Origin: Steroidobacteraceae bacterium
GTDB taxonomy: Bacteria; Pseudomonadota; Gammaproteobacteria; Steroidobacterales; Steroidobacteraceae
Length of the DNA: 64,000 nucleotides
NCBI GenBank assembly: GCA_019634915.1
Contig: JAHCAN010000011.1
Coordinates: 23,399 to 87,398 of the forward strand
Direction of reading: 5' to 3'
Below the pieces are notes generated by a model. It was not told the DNA's origin, searched no databases, and was given only the letters and a program-made list of their open reading frames with translations. Position 1 is the first letter of the stretch; each line of letters begins with the position of its first letter. Of this stretch, positions 57,103-64,000 are shown one piece after another. A program made the translations under genes and the position numbers.

Positions 57103-59115
57103 ATGGCGGGGCGCTCACTGTGGTCGGCGGTCTGCACGGTCGCGCTGCTCGCTGCCGCCCTGCCCGCCGCGTTCGCGGCACCGGCGCCCGCCGACCTGAT
57201 CGAGCGTTTCGCGCGCCTGCCGGACATCTGGACCGTGGAGGTCGCCCCGGACGGGCGGCACATCGCGGTCGGCTGCGAGCAGAACGGGCGGCGCGCCGCC
57301 TGCGTCTACGAGCTCGACGCGATCGACAACCCGCCGCTGGTGCTGAACACGCGGCCGGAGCAGCGCCTGTACGGCATCCGATGGAGCAGTCCCGAATGGC
57401 TGCTGCTGTCGGTGTCGATGGTCGATGACATCAGCCGCATCTCCAACCGCGACCTGGTCAGGCTGCGGCGCCTGCTCGCGCTCAACATCCGCACACGCGA
57501 GGGCGCGGTGCTGATGCACAACGCCGAGACGGGTTTCACGGTGAACCTGACCGCCGTCGCCGCCGCGCCGGCCGCCACGCCGAACGAGATCCTGATGCCG
57601 GCGAGCTACTGGCGCGGCCAGCGCGCCAACGATACGCGGATCGGCTCGGCGGTCGGGGGATGGCGCACCGCGCTCTACCGTGTCGACCTGCGCACCGGCG
57701 CGACCCGGCCGGCCGTGGAAGGCAGCGCCGACACCTACTGGTTCGGCGTCGACGCGGACGGCCAGGTGGTCGCACAGGCGGACTACAACGACAGGGCGCG
57801 GCGCGACACGATCTGGCGCGCCGGCAAGAGCGGCCTGACGAAGTTCTTCGAGCTGACCGGCGTCAATTCGGGCGTCCATCAGCTCTACGGGCTGGCGCCG
57901 GGTGGCAAAGCCATTGCGCTCGGCAAGTACGACGAAGCCGGCCTGTACGCCACGTACGAGATCGACCTGGATTCAGGCAAGATCCGACGCAGCGAGATGG
58001 GTCCCGCCGGCGTCGACATCGCCGGGGCGATCAGCGACCTGACGACAGGCTCGGTCGTCGGCGCTTACTATGTCGATGACGTCTGGCGGCAGCATTTCAT
58101 CGACCCGGCGCTGCAGAAGGTCGCGACGACCCTGACGAAGGCACTGCCGGGGAAGAGCGTCTACCTCGACTCGTGGTCGGCCGACCGCAATGTCGTCGCC
58201 GTCTCAGTCGCGGGTGCAGGCGAGCCCGATTCATACTTCCTGTTCGACGCGCGCCAGAAAGCGCTGTCGCCGGTCGGCGAGATGCGTCCCGCGCTGTCGA
58301 AACTGCCGATGGCGCCGATCACGCGCGTACGCTACACGGCGCGCGACGGGCTCGAGATCGACTCCTACCTGACGCTGCCGCCGGGCAAGACCGAGGACGA
58401 CGGCCCGTTCCCGCTGCTGCTGTTTCCGCACGGCGGCCCGTTCGCGCGCGACGATGCCGGATTCGACTGGTGGGCGGGCTATTTCGCGCAGCGGGGCTAC
58501 GCGGTGCTGAAGCCGAACTTCCGCGGCTCGGACGGCTACGGCCTCGAGTTCCGCAAGAAGGGCTACGGTGAGTTCGGCGGCGCGATGATCGACGACATCA
58601 TCGACGGCGCGCACAACCTGGTGAAGGCCGGGATCGCCGATCCGGCGCGCATCTGTACGATGGGCGGGAGCTATGGCGGCTATGCCGCGCTGATGGTGAC
58701 GCTGCACGAGCCTTCGCTCGCGCGCTGCGCGATCGCGGTCAATGCGGTCACGGAGCCGGCGGCGCTGCTGGGCGACGCCATCAAGCGCTGGGGAAGCACG
58801 AACTCGGAAGCATTGCGCTTCTGGGAAGACTACATGGGCAGCCGCTTCCGCGAGACCGGCGAGAAGGCGTCGATCTCACCGGTGCGCAACGCCGAGGCGA
58901 TCAAGGTGCCGGTGCTGCTGCTGCACGGCACGCTCGATGCCACGGTGCCGATCGATGAGTCGCGCACGCTGCAGCGGCGCATGCAGGCGGCCGGCGGCAG
59001 CGTGCGCCTGGTCGAGCTGCCGGGCGCCGATCACCAGCTCGACACGGCCGCGGTGCGCAGCACGCTGCTGAAGGAAATCGACGCCTTCCTCGAAGCCCAG
59101 CTCGCACCGAAATAG
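57103..59115 (+). CDS. Exported S9-family prolyl oligopeptidase-like peptidase
   Basis: Periplasmic serine peptidase. The 670-residue product has a Sec signal (VCTVALLAAALPAAFA|APAP), a beta-propeller-like N-terminal domain (about 30-395) and an alpha/beta hydrolase domain with the nucleophile Ser523 in MGGSYGGYAAL, Asp in LHGTLDATVP (about 604) and His in GADHQLD (about 645). PHGGPFARDDAGFDWWAGYFAQRGY forms the oxyanion region. Similar enzymes act as dipeptidyl or acylaminoacyl peptidases. Confidence 0.92.
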   Translation: MAGRSLWSAVCTVALLAAALPAAFAAPAPADLIERFARLPDIWTVEVAPDGRHIAVGCEQNGRRAACVYELDAIDNPPLVLNTRPEQRLYGIRWSSPEWLLLSVSMVDDISRISNRDLVRLRRLLALNIRTREGAVLMHNAETGFTVNLTAVAAAPAATPNEILMPASYWRGQRANDTRIGSAVGGWRTALYRVDLRTGATRPAVEGSADTYWFGVDADGQVVAQADYNDRARRDTIWRAGKSGLTKFFELTGVNSGVHQLYGLAPGGKAIALGKYDEAGLYATYEIDLDSGKIRRSEMGPAGVDIAGAISDLTTGSVVGAYYVDDVWRQHFIDPALQKVATTLTKALPGKSVYLDSWSADRNVVAVSVAGAGEPDSYFLFDARQKALSPVGEMRPALSKLPMAPITRVRYTARDGLEIDSYLTLPPGKTEDDGPFPLLLFPHGGPFARDDAGFDWWAGYFAQRGYAVLKPNFRGSDGYGLEFRKKGYGEFGGAMIDDIIDGAHNLVKAGIADPARICTMGGSYGGYAALMVTLHEPSLARCAIAVNAVTEPAALLGDAIKRWGSTNSEALRFWEDYMGSRFRETGEKASISPVRNAEAIKVPVLLLHGTLDATVPIDESRTLQRRMQAAGGSVRLVELPGADHQLDTAAVRSTLLKEIDAFLEAQLAPK

Positions 59116-59193
59116 CCGACCACCGGCGGCCGGCCAGCAGGTATGCTGCGCACCAGCCGCTTCCACACCACCCGATCGCACAAGGAGTCCGCG

Positions 59194-59457
59194 ATGTCCT
59201 CCAGAACCCTGGTCCTCGCCGCCGCCGTCGGCGGCCTGTTCACGCTCGGTACCATCGGCGCCGCCGTGGCCGGCGATGACGCCGCCGAGACCGAGAAGTG
59301 CTACGGCGTCGCCGACGCCGGCAAGAACGACTGCCACACCGCGAGCCACAGCTGCGCGGGCATGGCCGCGACCGACAAGGATCCGGCCGAGTGGGTGAAG
59401 GTGCCGAAGGGCACCTGCGAGGAAATGGGCGGCAAGCTGACGGCGCCCGAGGCCTGA
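59194..59457 (+). CDS. DUF2282 (BufA1-type bufferin-like) small exported protein
   Basis: Small Cys-containing exported peptide of the DUF2282 family, recently described as copper-buffering RiPP precursors (bufferins). The 87-residue product has AAGGAG before ATG 59194, a signal peptide ([22 protein letters not shown]) and four Cys in [21 protein letters not shown] and [10 protein letters not shown]. BufB (DUF692) and BufC genes that normally follow are absent here. Metal binding is inferred from the family. Confidence 0.85.
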   Translation: MSSRTLVLAAAVGGLFTLGTIGAAVAGDDAAETEKCYGVADAGKNDCHTASHSCAGMAATDKDPAEWVKVPKGTCEEMGGKLTAPEA

Positions 59458-59465
59458 TGCCGCCG

Positions 59466-59494
59466 GACCCGTCGCGCCCGCGGCGGGTCTTCTT
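59466..59494 (+). terminator. Intrinsic terminator between convergent genes
   Basis: GACCCGTCG (59466-59474) pairs with CGGCGGGTC (59481-59489) with one G.U, followed by TTCTTC. It lies 8 bases after the bufferin-like stop and 3 bases before the end of the opposing reductase gene. Confidence 0.65.
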
Positions 59495-59497
59495 CGG

Positions 59498-60958
59498 TCA
59501 GTAGACGTCCCGGCGATAGCGGCCCGCCGCAGCGAGGTCCGCGAGCGTGGCCGCGCCGAGCGCGGCCTCGAGCTCGGCCGCAACGCCGCCAGCCATGCCC
59601 TCGAGGCTGCCGCATACGTAGATCGCGCCGCCGCCGGCGACCCACTCGCGCAGCAGCGCCGCCGATTCCCGCAGCCGGTGCTGAACGTAGATGCGCTGCG
59701 GCTGGTCGCGGGAGAACGCGAAATCCGCGCGTTCGAGCACGCCCGCCGCGAGCCAGGCATCGATCTCGTCGCCGTACAGGCGATCGTGTGCCGCCGAGCG
59801 CTCGCCGAACAGCAGCCAGTTGCGGTGCCGGCCGAGCGCCGCCCGCGCCTTGAGATGGGCACGCAGCCCGGCAATGCCGGTGCCGTTGCCGATCAGGATC
59901 ATCGGGCGCGCATCGGGCGGCGCCGCGAAAGCCGGGTTGCGGTGCACGGTCAGCTGCACCGGCGCACCGATCGGCGCCTGCGTCGTCAGCCAGCCGGAAC
60001 CGGCGCCGAGGCGCCCGTCGGGATGACGCTGCTGGCGCACGACCAGTTCGATCGCACCGTCGGCGGGCACGGACGCGATGGAATATTCGCGGTATGCCGC
60101 CGACGGCAAGTCGGGTGCCGCGGCCGCGTCAGGCGTCTGCGCCGGCGCAGGCTCGACCCCGGGCAGTGCAATCCGCACGAGGTCGCCGGCGTTCCAGTCG
60201 AGCGGCGCGTCGATCGGCCCGAGCGCGACGTGGAACACCGGCGCACCGACGCTGCCGGGATTGAGCACGCGCCGGTGCACGAGCCGCCAGGTCGCGTAGG
60301 TCGGGGCACTCCATCCGGACGAGCCGGACTCGCCGCCCAGCAGGCCGAGGCGCTGCTGCCAGTGGCGCAACGCGGCCTCGTCGCCGTCATGCACCTCGAT
60401 GCGGTCGAACAGCGGCACCGCGTGCTGGCGGCGCAGCCAGCCATCGAGCGCACGGCCGAAGCCGCAGAAGCGCGCGTAGCTGCGATCGCCGAGGGCCAGC
60501 AGCGCATAGCGCAGCGAGGCGAGACCACCGGGCGCGCCGGCATCGCCAGCGGTGCCATGACCCGCATCCGTGTCGGGTTCCGCCATCACGCGCGCGAGGA
60601 AGCGCGCGGCGCTGTCGGGCGCATCGCCCTCGCCGGTCGTGCTGACGATGAACAGCGCGCGCGACGCGGCGGCCAGCATGCCGGCATCGACGGCACCGAG
60701 CGCGACGACCTCGGCGGCGACGCCACCCGCACGGAGCGCTTCGGCGCTGCGCCAGGCGAGCTGTTCGGCGAGGCCGGTCTGGCTCGCATGCGCGACCAGC
60801 ACCGGCGGCGCGCCCGCGACACCGGCGGCGCGCAGCCGACCGGCACTGCGCTGCATGGATCGACGTCGGCGCCGGTGATGCCACGCGATCGCGAGGCACA
60901 GGGTCACCCAGGCGAGACCGACCAGCGCGGCCGCGATGATGCGCACGGGCTCGCCCAT
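59498..60958 (-). CDS. Membrane-anchored flavodoxin/ferredoxin-NADP reductase-type flavoprotein (CysJ-like)
   Basis: Diflavin-type NADPH reductase. The 486-residue product starts MGEPVRIIAAALVGLAW with one membrane helix (about 7-27) and a basic stop-transfer (HHRRRRR). Next are a flavodoxin domain (about 45-195: VLVAHASQTGLAEQLAW, FIVSTTGEGDAPDSA, ALGDRSYARFCGFG), an FAD domain (REYSIASVP with RxYS, GSGWLTT) and an NADP domain (MILIGNGTGIAGLRAHL, LFGERSAAHD, IYVCGSLEGMAGGV) ending RYRRDVY. Anchoring and neighbours suggest it feeds electrons to the PepSY/ApbE system rather than sulfite reductase. Confidence 0.88.
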   Translation of the reverse strand: MGEPVRIIAAALVGLAWVTLCLAIAWHHRRRRRSMQRSAGRLRAAGVAGAPPVLVAHASQTGLAEQLAWRSAEALRAGGVAAEVVALGAVDAGMLAAASRALFIVSTTGEGDAPDSAARFLARVMAEPDTDAGHGTAGDAGAPGGLASLRYALLALGDRSYARFCGFGRALDGWLRRQHAVPLFDRIEVHDGDEAALRHWQQRLGLLGGESGSSGWSAPTYATWRLVHRRVLNPGSVGAPVFHVALGPIDAPLDWNAGDLVRIALPGVEPAPAQTPDAAAAPDLPSAAYREYSIASVPADGAIELVVRQQRHPDGRLGAGSGWLTTQAPIGAPVQLTVHRNPAFAAPPDARPMILIGNGTGIAGLRAHLKARAALGRHRNWLLFGERSAAHDRLYGDEIDAWLAAGVLERADFAFSRDQPQRIYVQHRLRESAALLREWVAGGGAIYVCGSLEGMAGGVAAELEAALGAATLADLAAAGRYRRDVY

Positions 60959-60965
60959 GCCGCCG

Positions 60966-61970
60966 TCAGTCGAGCATCGTGGCGAGCGCGGGACTGAGCC
61001 ACTCGGCGTGGCCTTCCGGCACGCGCAGCACGAAGCGCGCGGCGACATCGCGCGCATCGGCCCACTGCCTGCCGGCCTGCGCACCCATGACCATCAGCGC
61101 GGTCGCGAGCGCATCGGCCTGCATGCAGCTGCGATGCAGGACGGTGACCGATGCGACGTCCGAGGCCGCCGGCGCACCGCTGCGCGCATCGAGCGTGTGC
61201 GAGCGGCGCGTCGTGCCGTCGAGGAAGAACCGGCGGTAATCGCCCGACGTGGCCGCCGCCCAGTCGCTCAGGCCGGCGCGCAGCGGCGCGGGGCTGCGCG
61301 GCATGCGGTCCGCATCCGGCGGCAGCTCGAATCCCACCCACCAGGGCGTGCCGTCGCATTTGACGCCGCGGGCCGTCAGCTCGCCACCGATCTCGACCAG
61401 GTAGTTCGCGACGCCGAGCGCATCGAGGCGGCGCGCGAGCAGGTCGACCGCGTAACCCTTGGCGATTCCGGACAGATCGAGACACAGCCCGCCCGGCTGC
61501 AGCGCCGCGCGCCGCGACGCATCGAGGCGCAGCCGGTGCCAGCCGCAGCGCCGGCTTTCCCGTACGATGTCGGCATCACCCGGGTACTGCGCGGGGGCGC
61601 CCGCGGGACCGAAGCCCCACAGATCGACGAGCGCACCCAGCGTCGGATCGAAGGCGCCGTCCGACTCCTCCGCCAGCGCGACGGCATGCGCGAGCACTTC
61701 GAAGAACTCCGCCTCGAGCACCTGCCAGCTGCCCGCGGGCGCGCGATTGAAGCGGCACAGCGCGGACTGCGGCTCCCAGCCGCTCATCTGCGCGATCACG
61801 CGCGCAAGTTCCTGCTGCACCGCGGCTTCGACCGCGGGCACCTCGAGCGGCGGCGGCAGCACGCACTTGAGCGACCAGCAGGTCCCCATCGTCTCGCCCG
61901 CCAGGCCCCGCATTGGCGCCGGCGGCGGCGGCAACGGTGTCGACGCAAGCGGCGGCAGCAGCACGCGCAT
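60966..61970 (-). CDS. apbE: FAD:protein FMN transferase ApbE family
   Basis: Periplasmic enzyme that attaches FMN to Ser/Thr of target proteins. From ATG 61970 the product is 334 residues; start choice is uncertain (61913 is an alternative) and the N-terminus is Pro-rich without a clear lipobox. Family landmarks are present: ETMGTCWSLK, MSGWEPQSALCRFNRA, DGAFDPTLGALVDLWGFGP, LCLDLSGIAKGYAVDLL, EIGGELTARG and DARSGAPAASDVASVTVLHRSCMQADALATALMVMG. It lies between the DUF4198 gene and the reductase. Confidence 0.92.
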   Translation of the reverse strand: MRVLLPPLASTPLPPPPAPMRGLAGETMGTCWSLKCVLPPPLEVPAVEAAVQQELARVIAQMSGWEPQSALCRFNRAPAGSWQVLEAEFFEVLAHAVALAEESDGAFDPTLGALVDLWGFGPAGAPAQYPGDADIVRESRRCGWHRLRLDASRRAALQPGGLCLDLSGIAKGYAVDLLARRLDALGVANYLVEIGGELTARGVKCDGTPWWVGFELPPDADRMPRSPAPLRAGLSDWAAATSGDYRRFFLDGTTRRSHTLDARSGAPAASDVASVTVLHRSCMQADALATALMVMGAQAGRQWADARDVAARFVLRVPEGHAEWLSPALATMLD

Positions 61971-62010
61971 GCCGCGACTCAGCCGGCCTGCCGCACCGGC
62001 GCGATGCGTT

Positions 62011-62820
62011 TCATGGACGCAGCACTTCGAGCGTCGCGACCCAGGTGAGCGAGCGCCGCGCATTGGCGATCGTGCCGGCCTCATCGCGGACCGATGCGCT
62101 CAACCAGTACATGCCCGGCGCCGGCCAGGTCACCGCGAAGCCGCCGTCCGCGTCGGTGACGAGCTTCAGCTCGTTCAGCCGGTCGCGGTAACGGATGCCG
62201 CCCGGCACGACTTCGACCTCGAGCCCGGCGGCCGGCTTGCCGTCGAGCAGCAGCCGGAACTTCGCTTCCTCGCCCGCATAGAGATCGTTCGGATGCGTGA
62301 CCGGCACGAATTCGAGGCCGACGCCGGTCGGCTCGGTCGCCCGCAGCGTCGGCTTGCCGAGCGTCGCGAAGGTTTCTATCCGGCGCACCGATTCCGACAC
62401 TTCGACGTCGGTCGCGCCCGCCGGGATCGCCGTCGGCAGTTCCGCGGCGCTGCCGCGCCAGCGCTTCGACTCGGTGCCGAGCCGGTAGCGCGCATTCAGG
62501 CCGCTGCTGACGCTCGCGACCTTGTAGGTGCCCTGCTGCGTCAGCTGCACGTCGAACGTCGAGCGGTAGCGCCCGGTCGAGGCGTTCTGCGGCGCGACCG
62601 TCGAGCCGTCCGGTGCCGTGACGACGAGATCGCCGAGCCGCATCGGCATGTGCTCGAAATAGAAGAGATCGTTCGAGATGGCCGCATCGACCGTGAGCCA
62701 CGGATCATTGCCGGAGAGCACGGTCGCCGACGGCAGGAACCAGGCCCGGTGAGCCTGCGCCGACAGCGGCAGGACGAAGATGGCGAGCGCGAGCGCCGCG
62801 CGGTTGAGCATTCTGGACAC
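62011..62820 (-). CDS. DUF4198 domain (NikM-like) exported protein
   Basis: Exported protein of the DUF4198 family, associated with metal uptake. Start GTG 62820 is preferred because GAGGAG lies seven bases upstream; ATG 62811 is alternative. The signal peptide ends AQA|HRAWFLPSATVLSG, giving a mature N-terminal His, typical of this family. Blocks are DLFYFEHMPMRLGDLVVTAP, GLEFVPVTHPNDLYAGEEAKFRLLLDGKPAAGLEVEVVPGG (split) and a C-terminal beta domain ending WVATLEVLRP. 269 residues. Confidence 0.88.
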   Translation of the reverse strand: MSRMLNRAALALAIFVLPLSAQAHRAWFLPSATVLSGNDPWLTVDAAISNDLFYFEHMPMRLGDLVVTAPDGSTVAPQNASTGRYRSTFDVQLTQQGTYKVASVSSGLNARYRLGTESKRWRGSAAELPTAIPAGATDVEVSESVRRIETFATLGKPTLRATEPTGVGLEFVPVTHPNDLYAGEEAKFRLLLDGKPAAGLEVEVVPGGIRYRDRLNELKLVTDADGGFAVTWPAPGMYWLSASVRDEAGTIANARRSLTWVATLEVLRP

Positions 62821-62848
62821 GATGGACTCCTCGGAATCGATGGTGGAT

Positions 62849-63361
62849 CTAGGGTTGTACGGTGAGCGACACGGCGCCGAGCTCGTGCTCGCCGCTCGCG
62901 GCCGCGGTCGATGGCGCCGCTGCGGGCCAGTCGAACGGGATGCGCAGCAGCTCGCGGCCGCCAACCTCGCGCGCGGCCTCGATGACCAGTTCGTAGGACC
63001 CCGGCGCGAGCCCGGCGAGCGGCGCGCGATCGGCAGCGAAAACCAGCTTGTGGGTGCCGGGAGCGCGGGTCGCGGCGGTGACGCCGTCGACCGGCAGCGC
63101 GAGATCCCGTCCGATCCGGCGCCACCACTGGCGCAGATCCTTCAGCCACTTCTCGCCTTCGCGATCCTTCAGTTTCAGGTCGTACCAGACCGCGAGCGTG
63201 CCGACCGCGCCGGCGTCCTTGCGCTCGAGCCACAGTGCGACATAGGGACGGTGATACTCGGCGACATTGAGCCGCGGGATCTCGACCGAGACGGTGAGCT
63301 CGGCGGCGCCCGCCTGTGCGGCGACGACACCCGAGAGCGCGAGAGGAACGACACGACGCAT
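62849..63361 (-). CDS. DUF2271 domain exported protein
   Basis: A 170-residue exported protein with a short Sec signal (MRRVVPLALSGVVAAQAGA|AEL). The conserved region includes VEIPRLNVAEYHRPYVALWLE, AVWYDLKLKDREGEKWLKDLRQWWRR and the C-terminal GSYELVIEAAREVGGRELLRIPF, characteristic of DUF2271. It is regularly found with DUF4198 and PepSY proteins; molecular role unknown. GAGG precedes ATG 63361 by about nine bases. Confidence 0.88.
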   Translation of the reverse strand: MRRVVPLALSGVVAAQAGAAELTVSVEIPRLNVAEYHRPYVALWLERKDAGAVGTLAVWYDLKLKDREGEKWLKDLRQWWRRIGRDLALPVDGVTAATRAPGTHKLVFAADRAPLAGLAPGSYELVIEAAREVGGRELLRIPFDWPAAAPSTAAASGEHELGAVSLTVQP

Positions 63362-63375
63362 GGATATGACCTCGC

Positions 63376-63993
63376 TCAATGTATGAAAAGAAGCACGAGC
63401 AGCACCGGCACGACCAGGCCGAGCGTCACCATCGGCCAGGTCGCCGGCCGCGCGCCCGAATGCAGCACGAGCAACAGCAGGCCGGTCGCGCAGAACACGA
63501 AGCAGGCGACCGCGAACACGTCGAGGAACCAGCCCCACGCGGCGCCGGCATTGCGCCCCTTGTGCAGATCGTTCAGGTACGACACCCAGCCGCGGTCGGT
63601 GCGTTCGTACAGGACCTCGCCCGAGGTCCGGTCGATCGACAGCCAGGCATCGCCGCCGGGGCGCGGCAATCCGACGTACACCTCGTCGTCGGACCATTCG
63701 GCCGCCCGCTCCGCCACGCGCACGTCGAGCCGCTCCGCGATCCACGCCGCGATCTCCGCCGGCAGCGGTGCCCGCTCCTGCCGCGGAGCGGCAAGCTGCG
63801 CCTGCAGCGCCGCCGGCAGCTCGGCCTGCCGCGCGGTCACCCGCGGGCTCGCCTCGATCTGGCCCGCGTGGTTCAACGTGATGCCGGTCGCCGCGAACAG
63901 CAGCATGCCGATCAGGCAGCCCGACGCACTCACCCAGTGCCAGCGATGCAGATGCCTCAGCCAGAATGCACGCCGCTGCGGCGTCGCCGTCAT
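63376..63993 (-). CDS. PepSY-associated membrane protein
   Basis: A 205-residue inner-membrane protein starting MTATPQRRAFWLRHLHRWHWVSASGCLIGMLLF, with a His-rich first helix region (about 14-40), a periplasmic PepSY-like domain (about 75-140: DVRVAERAAEWSDDEVYVGLPRPGGDAWLSID split, TSGEVLYERTDRGWVSYLNDLHKGRN) and helices at about 153-180 and 185-204. The HRWHW and LNDLHKG histidines are positioned like haem ligands of PepSY ferric reductases; that is inference. The gene is complete, 7 bases from the window end. Confidence 0.85.
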   Translation of the reverse strand: MTATPQRRAFWLRHLHRWHWVSASGCLIGMLLFAATGITLNHAGQIEASPRVTARQAELPAALQAQLAAPRQERAPLPAEIAAWIAERLDVRVAERAAEWSDDEVYVGLPRPGGDAWLSIDRTSGEVLYERTDRGWVSYLNDLHKGRNAGAAWGWFLDVFAVACFVFCATGLLLLVLHSGARPATWPMVTLGLVVPVLLVLLFIH

Positions 63994-64000
63994 CGGCGCC

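Overview
The window is about 64 kb of very GC-rich bacterial chromosome, densely packed with housekeeping genes. The gene content and order (mraZ-rsmH-ftsL-ftsI-murE, rsmI/lpoA/yraN, sspA-sspB beside petABC, kdsD-kdsC-lptC-lptA-lptB-rpoN-hpf-rapZ, ibaG-murA, ahcY behind an SAH riboswitch) point to a gammaproteobacterium. PPi-dependent phosphofructokinase, a membrane H+-pyrophosphatase and the absence of ptsN beside rapZ suggest a deep-branching or Xanthomonadales/Nevskiales/Steroidobacter-like lineage; sequence inspection alone cannot fix the genus. No tRNA, rRNA operon, CRISPR array, prophage or intact insertion sequence was seen.

Layout. 1-4.8 kb (minus): start of the division/cell-wall cluster with four-base overlaps between ftsI, ftsL, rsmH and murE, driven by a near-consensus promoter followed by MraZ-box repeats; murE is cut by the window edge. 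4.9-8.5 kb: rnpB, overlapped at its 5' end by rsmI, then divergent lpoA-yraN. 8.8-12.5 kb (minus): petA-petB-petC (cytochrome bc1) and sspA-sspB. 12.5-22.8 kb: a DegS-like protease, ibaG-murA, and the KDO/LPS-transport/sigma-54 block. 22.9-34 kb: mgtE, a patatin, a periplasmic Bcp, a VWA/MoxR/Ntn-acylase group, then pyk-pgk-gap-tkt. 36.3-39.1 kb: metK and riboswitch-controlled ahcY. 39.3-44.1 kb: a receptor-less chemosensory-like module (pseudo-receiver/TonB-C protein, membrane HPt kinase, CheY, CheX). 44.3-53.1 kb: mixed genes including cpdA, ubiX, mpl, rnd and adk. 53.2-57.1 kb: pyrophosphate energy genes pfp and hppA. 57.1-64 kb: an S9 peptidase, an orphan bufferin-like peptide, and a PepSY/DUF2271/DUF4198/ApbE/flavoreductase cluster.

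The least explained structure is a three-copy intergenic repeat (8511-8710, 13696-13888, 44077-44262). Each copy has a related core of about 120 bp that can fold on itself and shows compensatory base changes between copies. The core sits between 30-35 bp inverted arms that are perfect or nearly perfect within a copy but unrelated between copies. All three copies lie between convergent genes, and they occupy every convergent gap in the window longer than 45 bp. I know of no described family with this combination, but I could not search for one.
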